DNA of 64,000 bases from Bacillota bacterium (GTDB taxonomy: Bacteria; Bacillota; Clostridia; Christensenellales; UMGS416), in NCBI GenBank assembly GCA_023398815.1, contig JAEWRW010000037.1:1-64000 (forward strand). Reading direction: 5' to 3'. The position numbers were made by a program, and so were the translations under genes. A model generated the notes under the pieces. That model saw only the letters and a program-made list of their open reading frames with translations. It was not told where the DNA came from and did not search any database. Below are positions 1 to 8,413 of the stretch, piece after piece (the first letter of the stretch is position 1; each line of letters opens with the position of its first letter).

Positions 1-176
1 CTTCGCGTCCGGCACTGTGGCGCCGGCCGCGAGTTGGAGTGCTTGTTCTGATTTTATCGTATCGTTCGCCGCGCAGGTCGCCAAACGATGATGGACCGAG
101 GAACTCATGCAAGTTTTTGGGGAACGTTTCGTCGGCGGGCGGTTTTTACTGTCTGCCCCACGCTGACTTTCACTTC

Positions 177-198
177 CCTCCCGCCGAATGAATCGGCG
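177..198 (+). repeat. 22-nt hairpin repeat, copy 1
   Basis: A 22-nt stretch containing an inverted repeat (CGCCGA / TCGGCG around a 5-nt ATGAA loop). An exact copy in reverse orientation lies at 58278-58299, and a degenerate version (CCCTCCCGACGAGTGAATCG) lies at about 17121-17140. Function unknown; it may be a dispersed REP-like hairpin or a terminator remnant. Confidence 0.55.
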
Positions 199-287
199 CT
201 CGGTTCTTTGTTTCCATATCTTTAATCACAATCTGAATGGCGACTCCGAACGGGTCGCCGTTATTCATTCAAAGAGGTGAGGATCCC

Positions 288-869
288 ATGGAACAAACCA
301 GCACCGGCATTCATCTGTTGACCCCGCGCCTTGTGCTGCGGGACCACCACTGGGGGGACCTGCCAACCCACCATGCGTTGCTCAGCGATGCCCGCGCCAT
401 GTACTACCTGCCCGACATACGTACGGGGACGGTGGAGGAGAGCGAACAAAACCTCCGCGTGGCGATGGGGGAGATCGGCAAGGCCGAGCGTACCTATGTG
501 TTTCTGCGTGTGGAAGAGAGCGTGACCGGCGACCACGTGGGGGAGATCGGTTATACCGTAGGGAGCCGCTGTCCGCTGGGGGCGTTTGTGGATGTGGGGT
601 ATTTTCTGCGGCCCCACCACTGGGGCAAGGGCTATGCCGCCGAGGCCCTGCGGGGGGTGCTGCGCTACGCCTTTGATGAGGGTGGGGTGCTGCGGGTGGC
701 CTGTGGCTGCGTGGCGGAAAACCGCGCCTCCGAACGGGTGATGCAAAAAGCAGGGCTCCTGTGGGAGTACGAGCGCAAACAGGCCGTGTGGCACGAGGAC
801 AGGCTTCTGGATCGGGTGGGGTACCGCTTGCTGCGGCAGGAGTGGCTGGCCGCGCAAGGCCAGCCGTAA
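288..869 (+). CDS. GNAT family N-acetyltransferase (RimJ/RimL type)
   Basis: A 193-residue acetyltransferase that would move an acetyl group from acetyl-CoA to an amine or protein N-terminus in the cytosol. The N-terminal LLTPRLVLR strand and the HHWGKGYAAEAL acetyl-CoA loop, followed by ENRASERVMQKAGL, are the usual RimJ/RimL signatures. An in-frame ATG exists upstream at 237, but the ATG at 288 follows GAGGTGAGG at a good distance and gives the expected N-terminus. The substrate cannot be told. It converges on the membrane-protein gene that follows, with only a few bases between stops. Confidence 0.85.
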   Translation: MEQTSTGIHLLTPRLVLRDHHWGDLPTHHALLSDARAMYYLPDIRTGTVEESEQNLRVAMGEIGKAERTYVFLRVEESVTGDHVGEIGYTVGSRCPLGAFVDVGYFLRPHHWGKGYAAEALRGVLRYAFDEGGVLRVACGCVAENRASERVMQKAGLLWEYERKQAVWHEDRLLDRVGYRLLRQEWLAAQGQP

Positions 870-873
870 AGGG

Positions 874-1731
874 CTACGACGGCAGGTGATTCTCCATTTG
901 CATCGGGGGAGTGGTTGGCGCTATGGCCGGGCAGGCGGTGAAGCGGTAGAAGAGCAGGAAGCACTCGCCCATACCCAGTGCTGGCAGCAGAGCGGCGAAG
1001 GATGGGGTGTTGACCCACTGGGCCAATGCGCCCAGCAACCCCAACACCGAGTGCGGCGCGCCTTGTGCGGCAAGAAGCACGCCGGATGCCAACCCCATGG
1101 CCACAAGCGACAGCCCCGCAACCACCAGCACGACGGCCCAGCGGCGCAGGAACCCACGCCGCCCCTGGGGGGAGAGTGTCAGGCCTAGGGCGGGGAGGAA
1201 GCGGTGACGCGAGAGGTATGGCAGCAACGGCAGCAACACCGCGGTGAGGGCGGTCTGCAGCGACAGGTTGAAAACCATCTGCACCAGCAAGAACGGGAAG
1301 GCCGGCGACGCCCACAGGTGACGTACGTTGTCAGACGCCAACTCCAGCGCCAATCCAATTGCCAGCGGGATGCCCCCGAACAGCCACAGCGCCAACAGGG
1401 CGAGGGTGGGCAACAACAGGCTTTGGAGCAACCGGCCACACCAGCGTCGTACTTCGCCGAAGGTCGCGGGCTCCCCGGCGGCCGACAGGTGCTGCAACGC
1501 CAGCGGAAGGAGCAACACATATTTGGCCACGACGCACCCAAACAACACCCACCCGACCACGGTGGGCACCGGGGAGGGGTGGGCCATTGTGCCGGGCAGG
1601 GCTGGATTCCCCAGTGCCCAGCATCGGACGCCCAGCGCCAGCGCGATGAGCCCGTTGGGCAGCGCGGCCAGCGCCACCACGCCGGGCTGGCGTGCCATTC
1701 GCCGGAAGGTCTCACGCACCTCTGTCGCCAT
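874..1731 (-). CDS. Hypothetical polytopic membrane protein
   Basis: A 285-residue very hydrophobic protein with about six predicted membrane segments, for example VVALAALPNGLIALALGV near residues 18-35, a long Leu/Ala-rich segment near 100-130, and WAVVLVVAGLSLVAMGLAS near 198-216. Only short polar loops separate them. I recognise no catalytic motif or transporter family. The layout loosely resembles small DUF-type integral membrane proteins of Firmicutes. It is convergent with the GNAT gene and divergent from rlmD, with about 80 bases between its start and the rlmD start. Confidence 0.65.
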   Translation of the reverse strand: MATEVRETFRRMARQPGVVALAALPNGLIALALGVRCWALGNPALPGTMAHPSPVPTVVGWVLFGCVVAKYVLLLPLALQHLSAAGEPATFGEVRRWCGRLLQSLLLPTLALLALWLFGGIPLAIGLALELASDNVRHLWASPAFPFLLVQMVFNLSLQTALTAVLLPLLPYLSRHRFLPALGLTLSPQGRRGFLRRWAVVLVVAGLSLVAMGLASGVLLAAQGAPHSVLGLLGALAQWVNTPSFAALLPALGMGECFLLFYRFTACPAIAPTTPPMQMENHLPS

Positions 1732-1776
1732 CGCCGTTCTCCCTCGTTTTCTTTATCCTACAGGGGCCGGGCCCGT

Positions 1777-1807
1777 CTGTCAAAGCCAATCCATCCTGTG
1801 GTATACT
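1777..1807 (+). promoter_or_regulatory. Candidate promoter for rlmD
   Basis: TATACT at 1802-1807 looks like a good -10 box, with a weak -35 (CTGTCA at 1777-1782, 19-nt spacer). The rlmD ATG is only 6 nt past the -10 and has no visible ribosome binding site, so the transcript would be leaderless or nearly so, or translation starts at the GTG at 1840. Confidence 0.35.
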
Positions 1808-1813
1808 ACCCCC

Positions 1814-3211
1814 ATGAAAACGACCAATCGCGCGTTGCCGGTGCGCAAGAATGACCGGCTGGAATTGACGATTACCGCCCTGGGTGCCCAGGGGCAGGGC
1901 ATTGGCCGCCACCAGGGGTTTGTGGTCTTTGTGCCCTTTGCCCTGCCCGGCGAGCGGGTGGAGGTTCACATCATCAAGGCGACGGCTTCCTATGCCGTGG
2001 GCAAGTTAATCGCGGTGTTGGAAGCCTCCCCCGACCGGGTGATGGCCCGGTGCCCGGTGTTTGGCCGGTGCGGCGGTTGCCAGCTGCAGCATCTCACTTA
2101 CGAAGCGCAGCTGGAGCACAAGCGCCGCCAGGTGGAGGACGCCCTGCGCACCATTGGAGGCGTCACCATTCCGGTGCCGCCCACCGTGGGTATGGACGAG
2201 CCTTGGGAGTACCGCAACAAGGCAATCTTCCCCGTGGGCCAGGGGCAGGACGGCGTGGAGCTCGGCATGTACGCCCCCCACAGCCATACCATCGTGCCCA
2301 CGGGCCGTTGCCCCATCCAGGCGGCGGAGAGCGAGGGGTTTCTCTCTGCCATTCGCCAATGGGCGAGGGACGAGGGCGTGCCGGCCTACGACGAGGAGAC
2401 CGGGCGCGGGGTGCTGCGCCACGTGATGCTGCGCAGTTTCGCCACCACCGGTCAATCCATGGCTGTGGTGGTGACGGCGGGGCATGCTCTGCCTGCCCAG
2501 GACGCGCTGGTGGTGGCGTTGCGGGCGGCGGTGCCGTCGCTGGTTGGCGTGGTGCAGAACATCAACCCCGAGCGCACCAACGTGGTGCTGGGCCAGCGGG
2601 AGCGGCTCCTTTGGGGTGAGCCGGCGGTGGAGGCTCAGCTGGGCCGCCTGCGCTTCCAGGTCCTGCCCCAGTCATTCTTCCAGGTCAACACCACCCAGAC
2701 CGAGCGGCTCTATGCCATTGCCGGGGAGTTTGCCGCGCTGACCGGTGGGGAGCTGGTGGTGGATGCCTACTGCGGCGTCGGCGCCATCGGCCAGAGCATG
2801 GCCCACCGGGCGGGCAGGGTCATCGGCATTGAGAGTGTGCCCCAGGCTGTGGAGGAAGCCCGCCGCAGCGCCGCCCGCAATGGCATTGCCAATGCCGAGT
2901 ACCACTGCGGCCGGGCCGAGGATGTCTTTGCCTCCCTGGCCGCCGATGGCCTACGGCCTGACGTCATCGTGATGGACCCGCCTCGCCGGGGCTGTGACGA
3001 GGCCTTCCTGCAAGCGGTGGCCGCAACCCAGGCACCGCGGCTGGTCTATGTCTCCTGCAACCCGGCCACCCTGGCACGGGATGTGAAAATCCTGCGCGGA
3101 CTGGGGTATGCGCTCACCGCCGTGCAGCCGGTTGATCTATTCCCGCAGACCGAGCATGTGGAGTGCGTCTGTCTTTTGCAAGATTCCAAACTCGAGTCAA
3201 CTATGCGGTAG
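1814..3211 (+). CDS. rlmD: 23S rRNA (uracil-5-)-methyltransferase, RlmD/RlmCD family
   Basis: A 465-residue SAM-dependent enzyme that methylates C5 of a uridine in 23S rRNA. A TRAM domain fills residues 1-65. The Fe-S cysteine group CPVFGRCGGC follows, then the methyltransferase core with VDAYCGVGAIG (SAM loop), VMDPPRRGCD and the catalytic cysteine in YVSCNPATLARD. The C-terminal DLFPQTEHVE motif is typical. The ATG at 1814 was chosen because the upstream extension is shadow sequence; GTG at 1840 is the alternative. The last 18 residues differ from the usual ending, and a near-identical copy of the 3' end (3103-3161) recurs at 5545-5603, so the tail may have been replaced by an integration event. 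Confidence 0.92.
   Translation: MKTTNRALPVRKNDRLELTITALGAQGQGIGRHQGFVVFVPFALPGERVEVHIIKATASYAVGKLIAVLEASPDRVMARCPVFGRCGGCQLQHLTYEAQLEHKRRQVEDALRTIGGVTIPVPPTVGMDEPWEYRNKAIFPVGQGQDGVELGMYAPHSHTIVPTGRCPIQAAESEGFLSAIRQWARDEGVPAYDEETGRGVLRHVMLRSFATTGQSMAVVVTAGHALPAQDALVVALRAAVPSLVGVVQNINPERTNVVLGQRERLLWGEPAVEAQLGRLRFQVLPQSFFQVNTTQTERLYAIAGEFAALTGGELVVDAYCGVGAIGQSMAHRAGRVIGIESVPQAVEEARRSAARNGIANAEYHCGRAEDVFASLAADGLRPDVIVMDPPRRGCDEAFLQAVAATQAPRLVYVSCNPATLARDVKILRGLGYALTAVQPVDLFPQTEHVECVCLLQDSKLESTMR
3103..3161 (+). repeat. rlmD 3'-end direct repeat, left copy (att-like)
   Basis: This 59-nt stretch inside the end of rlmD recurs at 5545-5603 with about two mismatches. The 3' end of this rRNA methyltransferase gene is a known integration site for mobile elements in streptococci, so this may be an attachment-site duplication. 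Confidence 0.55.
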
Positions 3212-3258
3212 AGTTCGGCCACAGGATAAATCGATTTTCATTTTACAAGAGGTTTTGT

Positions 3259-3558
3259 ATGAGTGAATTTCTGAAATTGGAAGATTTGATTGATTTTTCG
3301 GATAATGGCTATGAAGAAGCCATCGTCGAATTTCTAAAAGACAACGATATCACAGTTGATGATTTTGAGGACATTGGGAAATGTGATTCTGAGTGTCCGC
3401 AGTGTGGAGCGGAAAGCTTTAGCATCTGGCGAAGGGATATAGGGTTCATAAGAGATAAAGCAATGTTCACTATAAATTTTGTTTCAGCTGATGATGTGCT
3501 AGACTTCTCTATATATTGGTGTAATAAATGTGGTAAGTGGACTACTTATATTGAGTAA
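3259..3558 (+). CDS. Small zinc-ribbon-like hypothetical protein
   Basis: A 99-residue acidic protein with two CxxC pairs (CPQC near residue 45 and CNKC near residue 90) that probably hold a zinc ion. Function unknown. The ATG at 3259 follows AAGAGGT. An alternative longer frame overlaps rlmD and is not supported. The gene and its surroundings are clearly AT-rich compared with rlmD and most of the window, which suggests horizontal acquisition as part of the block between the two rlmD 3'-end copies. Confidence 0.65.
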   Translation: MSEFLKLEDLIDFSDNGYEEAIVEFLKDNDITVDDFEDIGKCDSECPQCGAESFSIWRRDIGFIRDKAMFTINFVSADDVLDFSIYWCNKCGKWTTYIE

Positions 3559-3663
3559 TGAATGAGCAATTTTGCACTCTGAAACTATTATCACCGAGAC
3601 TATGGGTGTAAATATGGTGAAAATGTTATCTGTTTAGGATTATATTGAATGGAGTGAGACAAA

Positions 3664-4368
3664 ATGGAACTTTATGCAGTGCACTATGCAAACGAATTCA
3701 AATATGCAGATTATCGTACCATTTATCATAATGATGAGAGAACAATGTTGGTTCCTGGGTTTGTGTTTTTGTACTATGTTGCAAAAATGGGAGAGCAGGT
3801 GATTTTGTTTGATACTGGTTTTCGAAGCGAGGAAACAGCAAGGGGATTTGGTACGCATTTGCTTGATGTGAAGGAAGAAGTGCTTGCCTTAACGGGGGGA
3901 AGAGTAGATGTGATCTTTATAACGCATGAACATTTTGATCATGTAGAGAATCTGGATTTGTGCCAAGGTGCAGACATCATAGTTTCAAAAGATGCGTGGG
4001 AGGAAATGCAAAAGGCGTATCCAGCGGTTACAAGGCAACTAATGCAGACATCAAAAATCGAGATTGTTGAGGATGTGTTTGAAGCTCAAGGTTCATTTTG
4101 TTTTAAGGTAATCGGTGGACATACGAAAGGATCTTCTGTGGTTTATTTTCATGAAGGAGAAGAAAAGTTTGTCATCTCCGGAGATGAGACATATTTGATT
4201 GATAACTTTGAGAGGCAGATTCCAAATGGGAATGTGTATAGTGTAGAGAAGAATTGGGAGTTTATTCAGCAGATACATAATGAAGGCATTGTTCCTTTAC
4301 CCAGTCATGATGCGTCTGTTATTGAAAGGTATCCAAGGATATCCGAGCATATCGTAAGGATTATTTAG
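3664..4368 (+). CDS. Metallo-beta-lactamase-fold hydrolase (lactonase-like)
   Basis: A 234-residue hydrolase with the metallo-beta-lactamase fold. The metal-binding motif HEHFDH lies near residue 82, followed by GGHTKGSS, SGDE and a late SHD, giving the full His/Asp ligand set for two metals. The length and the N-terminal LFDTG pattern resemble N-acyl-homoserine-lactone lactonases (AttM/AiiA group), but substrate cannot be fixed from sequence. The start follows GGAGTGAG. The gene is AT-rich and sits in the same foreign-looking block as the zinc-ribbon gene. Confidence 0.82.
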   Translation: MELYAVHYANEFKYADYRTIYHNDERTMLVPGFVFLYYVAKMGEQVILFDTGFRSEETARGFGTHLLDVKEEVLALTGGRVDVIFITHEHFDHVENLDLCQGADIIVSKDAWEEMQKAYPAVTRQLMQTSKIEIVEDVFEAQGSFCFKVIGGHTKGSSVVYFHEGEEKFVISGDETYLIDNFERQIPNGNVYSVEKNWEFIQQIHNEGIVPLPSHDASVIERYPRISEHIVRII

Positions 4369-4556
4369 TGGAAAAGGAACGGGTGCTACCAGAAAAGAAT
4401 GAATCCGTCCTTGACAGGGATACCGATGCTAGTCGTGTTCTGCCCGGGCTGCCTCTGTGCTAGAATGGTTTGCATCCAGCCAAAGACGTGACTATGATAG
4501 AATTGTAGCATTGAGACTTGTGGCAATGTCCGTGCATGAGTAGGAGGGCAGGGACC

Positions 4557-5396
4557 ATGGAAAGAAGAATTCTACAGCAAACAAGAGGTTGCCGAACCCA
4601 GGATGGCGCAGGCGTAAGTTTGGTCAGAGTGCTGGGCAATGACACCGTGCAGGAATACGACCCGATCTTGATGCTGGATTCCTTTGACAGCATCGACCCC
4701 GACCAGTACACGGCGGGGTTCCCCATGCACCCGCACAGGGGGATCGAAACCATCAGCTATGCGTACCGCGGCCAAATGACCCACCGGGACAGCCTGGGCA
4801 ATGAGGACACCATTGCCGATGGCGAGGTGCAATGGATGACGGCTGGCTCCGGTATTTTGCATGAAGAAAGGCTGCCGGCGTCCGAGCGGTTGCTCGGTGT
4901 TCAGCTCTGGCTCAATCTGTCGGCAAAGGATAAAATGGTTGATCCAGCCTATCACAGCATCAAGAACTCCAGCATTGAGGAAATTGCGTTCGAGGGTGGC
5001 ACGGTAAGATTGTTGGCCGGTGAATGGGAGGGGCACAAAGGGTATTTGAGCAAACAACTTCCCCTGGATTATTACGATCTGCACCTCAACCCGAAGGCTT
5101 CCCTTACGGTAAAAACAGACAGGGAACGCTCCGTCCTGCTGTTCACCCTCCTGGGGAGCGCCCGCATTGGGGGCGAGGTGGTGCAGGAAAAGACGGCGGT
5201 AAAGCTGACGCAGGGAGACACAGTTGAGATTCAGGCGATGGAGGAAGCGGCGCAGGTTTTGTTTGTGAGTTCGGTTGCCCTCGGCGAACCGGTTGCCTGG
5301 GGAGGGCCCATTGTCATGAATACGAGAGAGGAACTGAACCAGGCATTCGATGACCTGCGGCGGGGGACCTTTTTGCAAAAGAAGATCACCTATTGA
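4557..5396 (+). CDS. Pirin family protein
   Basis: A 279-residue bicupin. The pirin signature HPHRGIET near residue 60 supplies metal-binding histidines, and the MTAGSGILHEE segment near 105 completes the N-terminal cupin site. Bacterial pirins are iron-binding proteins, some with quercetinase activity. The ATG at 4557 follows TAGGAGGGCAGGG. Base composition is closer to the chromosome average than in the flanking genes, although it lies between the two rlmD 3'-end copies. Confidence 0.88.
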   Translation: MERRILQQTRGCRTQDGAGVSLVRVLGNDTVQEYDPILMLDSFDSIDPDQYTAGFPMHPHRGIETISYAYRGQMTHRDSLGNEDTIADGEVQWMTAGSGILHEERLPASERLLGVQLWLNLSAKDKMVDPAYHSIKNSSIEEIAFEGGTVRLLAGEWEGHKGYLSKQLPLDYYDLHLNPKASLTVKTDRERSVLLFTLLGSARIGGEVVQEKTAVKLTQGDTVEIQAMEEAAQVLFVSSVALGEPVAWGGPIVMNTREELNQAFDDLRRGTFLQKKITY

Positions 5397-5461
5397 ATCC
5401 GGTATGGCCTAGGGGAGCGGAAGAGCCTGTTGGTGAGTACGCAGGCATTTGTTGCCGAGGT

Positions 5462-5608
5462 GTCAGCGCCATCGATTAGAGCTCTGGCCGATTGGACGGA
5501 CGGGATCGTCGGCATTGACTGCCCCAGGCTGTGGAGGCGGCTTGGGGTATGCGCTCACCGTCGTGCAGCCGGTCGATCTATTCCCGCAGACCGAGCATGT
5601 GGAGACAG
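5462..5608 (+). pseudogene. Remnant of an rlmD-like methyltransferase gene
   Basis: Bases 5462-5541 resemble rlmD 2777-2857 (clearly homologous but diverged). The match then jumps about 245 bases and continues as a near-identical copy of rlmD 3103-3161. Read in frame the end gives GYALTVVQPVDLFPQTEHVETV and a stop, which is closer to the usual family C-terminus than the intact gene's tail. This is a broken copy, not a working gene. Confidence 0.7.
5545..5603 (+). repeat. rlmD 3'-end direct repeat, right copy (att-like)
   Basis: Near-identical to 3103-3161 (about two differences in 59 nt). Together the copies bracket about 2.4 kb that holds the AT-rich genes and pirin. No integrase gene is visible between them. 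Confidence 0.55.
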
Positions 5609-5643
5609 TGATATGGATGTCGAGGGTGTAAGTGAGGTTTTTT

Positions 5644-6093
5644 ATGAATCCATGGAAATGTAAAAAATGGAAGAAGTTTGATGAAGATTATTTGCAAGAG
5701 GGAATTCTTCTAACTTTTGAAACTGATGTTTCACCAAATATAAAGGATGAATTTGTGCAATTTAGTAAATGGCTAATAAACCATTTTGACTTTCCTGTTC
5801 AGTTAAGGGTTTGTTTGATTAATTCTGAAAGGGTGAAAATGAGAAATGGAACTTTGACCTATGGAATATTCAAATATTACCGGAAACGATATCCTATTAT
5901 TATAATTCCAGTTGGATCAGGTGAGCATAACTGGCATATAGAAGAAATATTTGGTTCATATGTACATGAGCTTACACATTATTTTCAGTGGGTAAATGAC
6001 TATGAGCAAACCGATGAGGCATCAGAAAGGCAGGCTAACTACCATCGGTTTCGAATTGTAAGGAACTATTATAAGGATATGGGATGGGATTGA
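5644..6093 (+). CDS. Putative zinc metalloprotease-like protein (HELTH motif)
   Basis: A 149-residue AT-rich gene. The protein has an HExxH zinc motif (VHELTHYFQW near residue 108) and a glutamate about 18 residues later (TDEASERQAN), the arrangement of gluzincin-type proteases. The N-terminus is Lys/Trp-rich and there is no signal peptide, so it would be cytosolic. Similar small proteins occur in phage and island regions. The ATG at 5644 follows AGTGAGGT; an earlier ATG at 5632 overlaps that site. It begins just after the rlmD remnant, which suggests further inserted DNA. Confidence 0.6.
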   Translation: MNPWKCKKWKKFDEDYLQEGILLTFETDVSPNIKDEFVQFSKWLINHFDFPVQLRVCLINSERVKMRNGTLTYGIFKYYRKRYPIIIIPVGSGEHNWHIEEIFGSYVHELTHYFQWVNDYEQTDEASERQANYHRFRIVRNYYKDMGWD

Positions 6094-6159
6094 TATGTTA
6101 CTGAAACGTCAAATATTGTCAAAGACTCAACAGTTGCGAAACCGTGCAGGCATGGGCCA

Positions 6160-6894
6160 ATGAGCACCAAGCCGATGATGACTATCGATGGCAGAAAGTG
6201 CCAAATATATGAGCACGGTGATGGTGGGCCAGTCGTTTATTGCGCCATGAGTCTGCGTGAAGGAGACGAGGCGGAGCGGCTGGCCTCTTCAATCAATGCC
6301 CTGGTGGCCGAAACCTCCTATACCCTTTTTGTGTTTGAAACGGCTGCCTGGGCGGACGATTGCACCCCCTGGGCGGCGGACGCGAACGATACCCACTTTG
6401 GAGGCAAGGGGGAGGAGACGCTTTGGTGGCTGCAGAATCGTGCTTTTCCTACTGTCGATGAAACCGTGGGGGCGAGTAATACCCGCTATCTCGCAGGGTA
6501 CTCCCTGGCCGGCTTGTTTGCACTCTGGGCGTTGTTTGTTACCGATGCTTTTGCTGGAGCCGCATCTTGCTCCGGGTCCTTGTGGTTTCCGGGATGGGCG
6601 GAATTTGCAGCCGAACACAGTGTTATGAAAAAGCAATCCCGGGTCTATTTGAGCCTTGGCGGAAAGGAAGCAAAAACGGCCAATCCGCTGATTGCCACTG
6701 TGGAAGAAAAAACCAAGGCAGAGCTTGCGAGGCTCATAAATGATAAAAATGTTGTACAAGCAGTGTTGGAGATGAATCCGGGCGGGCATTTTTCCAAACC
6801 AGAGGAAAGAACAGCGAAAGGAATCGCCTGGCTTCTGCAGCGGAAAAGCGGGGCACCGGCATGTGGCCTGATGCAACTATCGCATGGTAAGTAA
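6160..6894 (+). CDS. Alpha/beta-hydrolase (putative esterase)
   Basis: A 244-residue protein with the serine-hydrolase nucleophile elbow GYSLAG near residue 112, a strand-rich N-terminus and a possible catalytic histidine in GGHFS near residue 208. The layout matches putative esterases of the IroE/EstD type. No signal peptide is seen, so it is probably cytosolic. The ribosome binding site is weak and ATG at 6175 is an alternative start. Confidence 0.7.
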   Translation: MSTKPMMTIDGRKCQIYEHGDGGPVVYCAMSLREGDEAERLASSINALVAETSYTLFVFETAAWADDCTPWAADANDTHFGGKGEETLWWLQNRAFPTVDETVGASNTRYLAGYSLAGLFALWALFVTDAFAGAASCSGSLWFPGWAEFAAEHSVMKKQSRVYLSLGGKEAKTANPLIATVEEKTKAELARLINDKNVVQAVLEMNPGGHFSKPEERTAKGIAWLLQRKSGAPACGLMQLSHGK

Positions 6895-7025
6895 CGTTCA
6901 TCCGTTAGGCACAAAAATGTGCGTACTTGTCATTGCGTACCCGGTCACAATATAATACCGCCATACATCAATGAGCCACAAAAGTAAATAATACGCATGG
7001 CGAGTCAACGACAGGAGTTTATGAG

Positions 7026-7595
7026 ATGAAGAAAAACCTAGGGCCCCAAACTTTGGTTTATCCAACCCCAGTATTTGTTGTTTCTACCTATGACAAGGAC
7101 GGTAGGCCCAATGCCATGACTGCCGCCTGGGGAGGTATTTGCTGTTCCTCCCCACCCTGTGTGTCAGTTTCATTGAGGAAAGCAACGTATACGTATAACA
7201 GCATAATAGAGAAGAAAGCTTTCGTGATCAACATACCCTCCGAAGCCAATGTGAAAGAAGCCGATTATTTTGGCATTGCATCCGCAAAAAAGGAAGCCAA
7301 ATTCCTGAAGACTGGGCTTACACCGGCAAAAAGTGAATTTGTGGATGCCCCCTATATCGTGGAATTCCCAATCAACATAGAGTGCAGCCTCATACAGATG
7401 AACGATCTTGGCCTGCACACCCAGTTCATCGGTGAGGTGGTGAACGCAAAAATGGATTCCTCTGTTCAAGAAAAGGGAGATCAGCCGATCATAGAACAAG
7501 TGAAACCGTTGGTATATGCCCATGATAACAGGGGTTACTATTCCATCGGAAGACTAATTGGCCAGGCATTCTCGATTGGCAGAGAAATCGAATAG
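7026..7595 (+). CDS. Flavin reductase family protein (flavoredoxin-like)
   Basis: A 189-residue FMN-binding split-barrel protein. The N-terminal PVFVVSTYDKDGRPNAMTAAW and the SSPPCVSVSL segment are characteristic of the flavin-reductase-like domain that binds FMN and shuttles electrons in anaerobes. The ATG follows ACAGGAGTTT. It stands alone and is followed by an intrinsic terminator. Confidence 0.88.
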   Translation: MKKNLGPQTLVYPTPVFVVSTYDKDGRPNAMTAAWGGICCSSPPCVSVSLRKATYTYNSIIEKKAFVINIPSEANVKEADYFGIASAKKEAKFLKTGLTPAKSEFVDAPYIVEFPINIECSLIQMNDLGLHTQFIGEVVNAKMDSSVQEKGDQPIIEQVKPLVYAHDNRGYYSIGRLIGQAFSIGREIE

Positions 7596-7605
7596 CATTC
7601 CATGA

Positions 7606-7646
7606 GGGAAGACAATTCTTTGCGGCGTTGTCTTCCTGCCTTTGCT
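7606..7646 (+). terminator. Intrinsic terminator after flavin reductase gene
   Basis: A GGAAGACAA / TTGTCTTCC stem with an 11-nt loop, followed by a T-containing tail, about 10 nt after the stop codon. Confidence 0.65.
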
Positions 7647-7802
7647 TGGTGGTCATAAAGCAAGGCCACTCTGCGCCTCTGTCATCTTTTTCGTATCCTC
7701 AAGGCACATCGAGACGGTGGGTTCGCTCTCCTGCGTGATAAGCGATTAGAGGCCCAAGGGCTGTAACCATAACGGGTAGTAAGTTGGCCGGGAGGAAGGA
7801 TC

Positions 7803-8213
7803 ATGGAAGAAAAAATCTTCATGGACAAAGGGAACAAGCCGACAGAACAGACTTTGCAGGATGCATTGGGAGATGTCTACCAACAATACAGGGAGCTGGA
7901 CGAAATGACCTCAGCATATCAAAAGGAATGGGCATTCACAAAGGGCAGTGGGTGGATGTTGAAGGTTTTTGATGCGAAAAAGGCGTTGTTTTATTTGATT
8001 CCCTTGAAGCGCCAACTGAAAATAAGCATGGCGATCAGAGAAAATGAAAGAGATCTGCTTTTGAGGGAAGAGAGCCTTGCCGTTTATCAGGAAAGGTTGC
8101 AGTCGGCAAAGAAGTTTTCGGAGGGATACGCCATTCAATTTCTGGTGGCGGGTGGCTCTGATTTGGCCGGAGCGGAGCCATTCCTCGAAGCTCTGATGCG
8201 CCTGAGAAGGTGA
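7803..8213 (+). CDS. DUF3788-like hypothetical protein
   Basis: A 136-residue soluble protein. The central KEWAFTKGSGWMLKV..KKALFYLIPLKRQLKIS pattern (residues 40-80) resembles DUF3788 proteins, a widespread family without a known job. The tail is helical and charged. The ATG at 7803 follows GGGAGGAAGG at a good distance. Confidence 0.6.
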   Translation: MEEKIFMDKGNKPTEQTLQDALGDVYQQYRELDEMTSAYQKEWAFTKGSGWMLKVFDAKKALFYLIPLKRQLKISMAIRENERDLLLREESLAVYQERLQSAKKFSEGYAIQFLVAGGSDLAGAEPFLEALMRLRR

Positions 8214-8413
8214 GGGTGGAATGCTGGTGAAAGCCAAGCGCCAACCATTCCTCGTTTGGAACTGATGCCCATGACACCACAAGGTTCATGCGACGTTTTT
8301 GGCACTCAAGCATGTGAGGCGGAACCCCAGCCATACCGTATCAACAGGTTTTGAAATGAAGCGTTTTGGTGTCTGAATGGGTAATTGACGCAGATACCGG
8401 GAAGGAACGTGTA

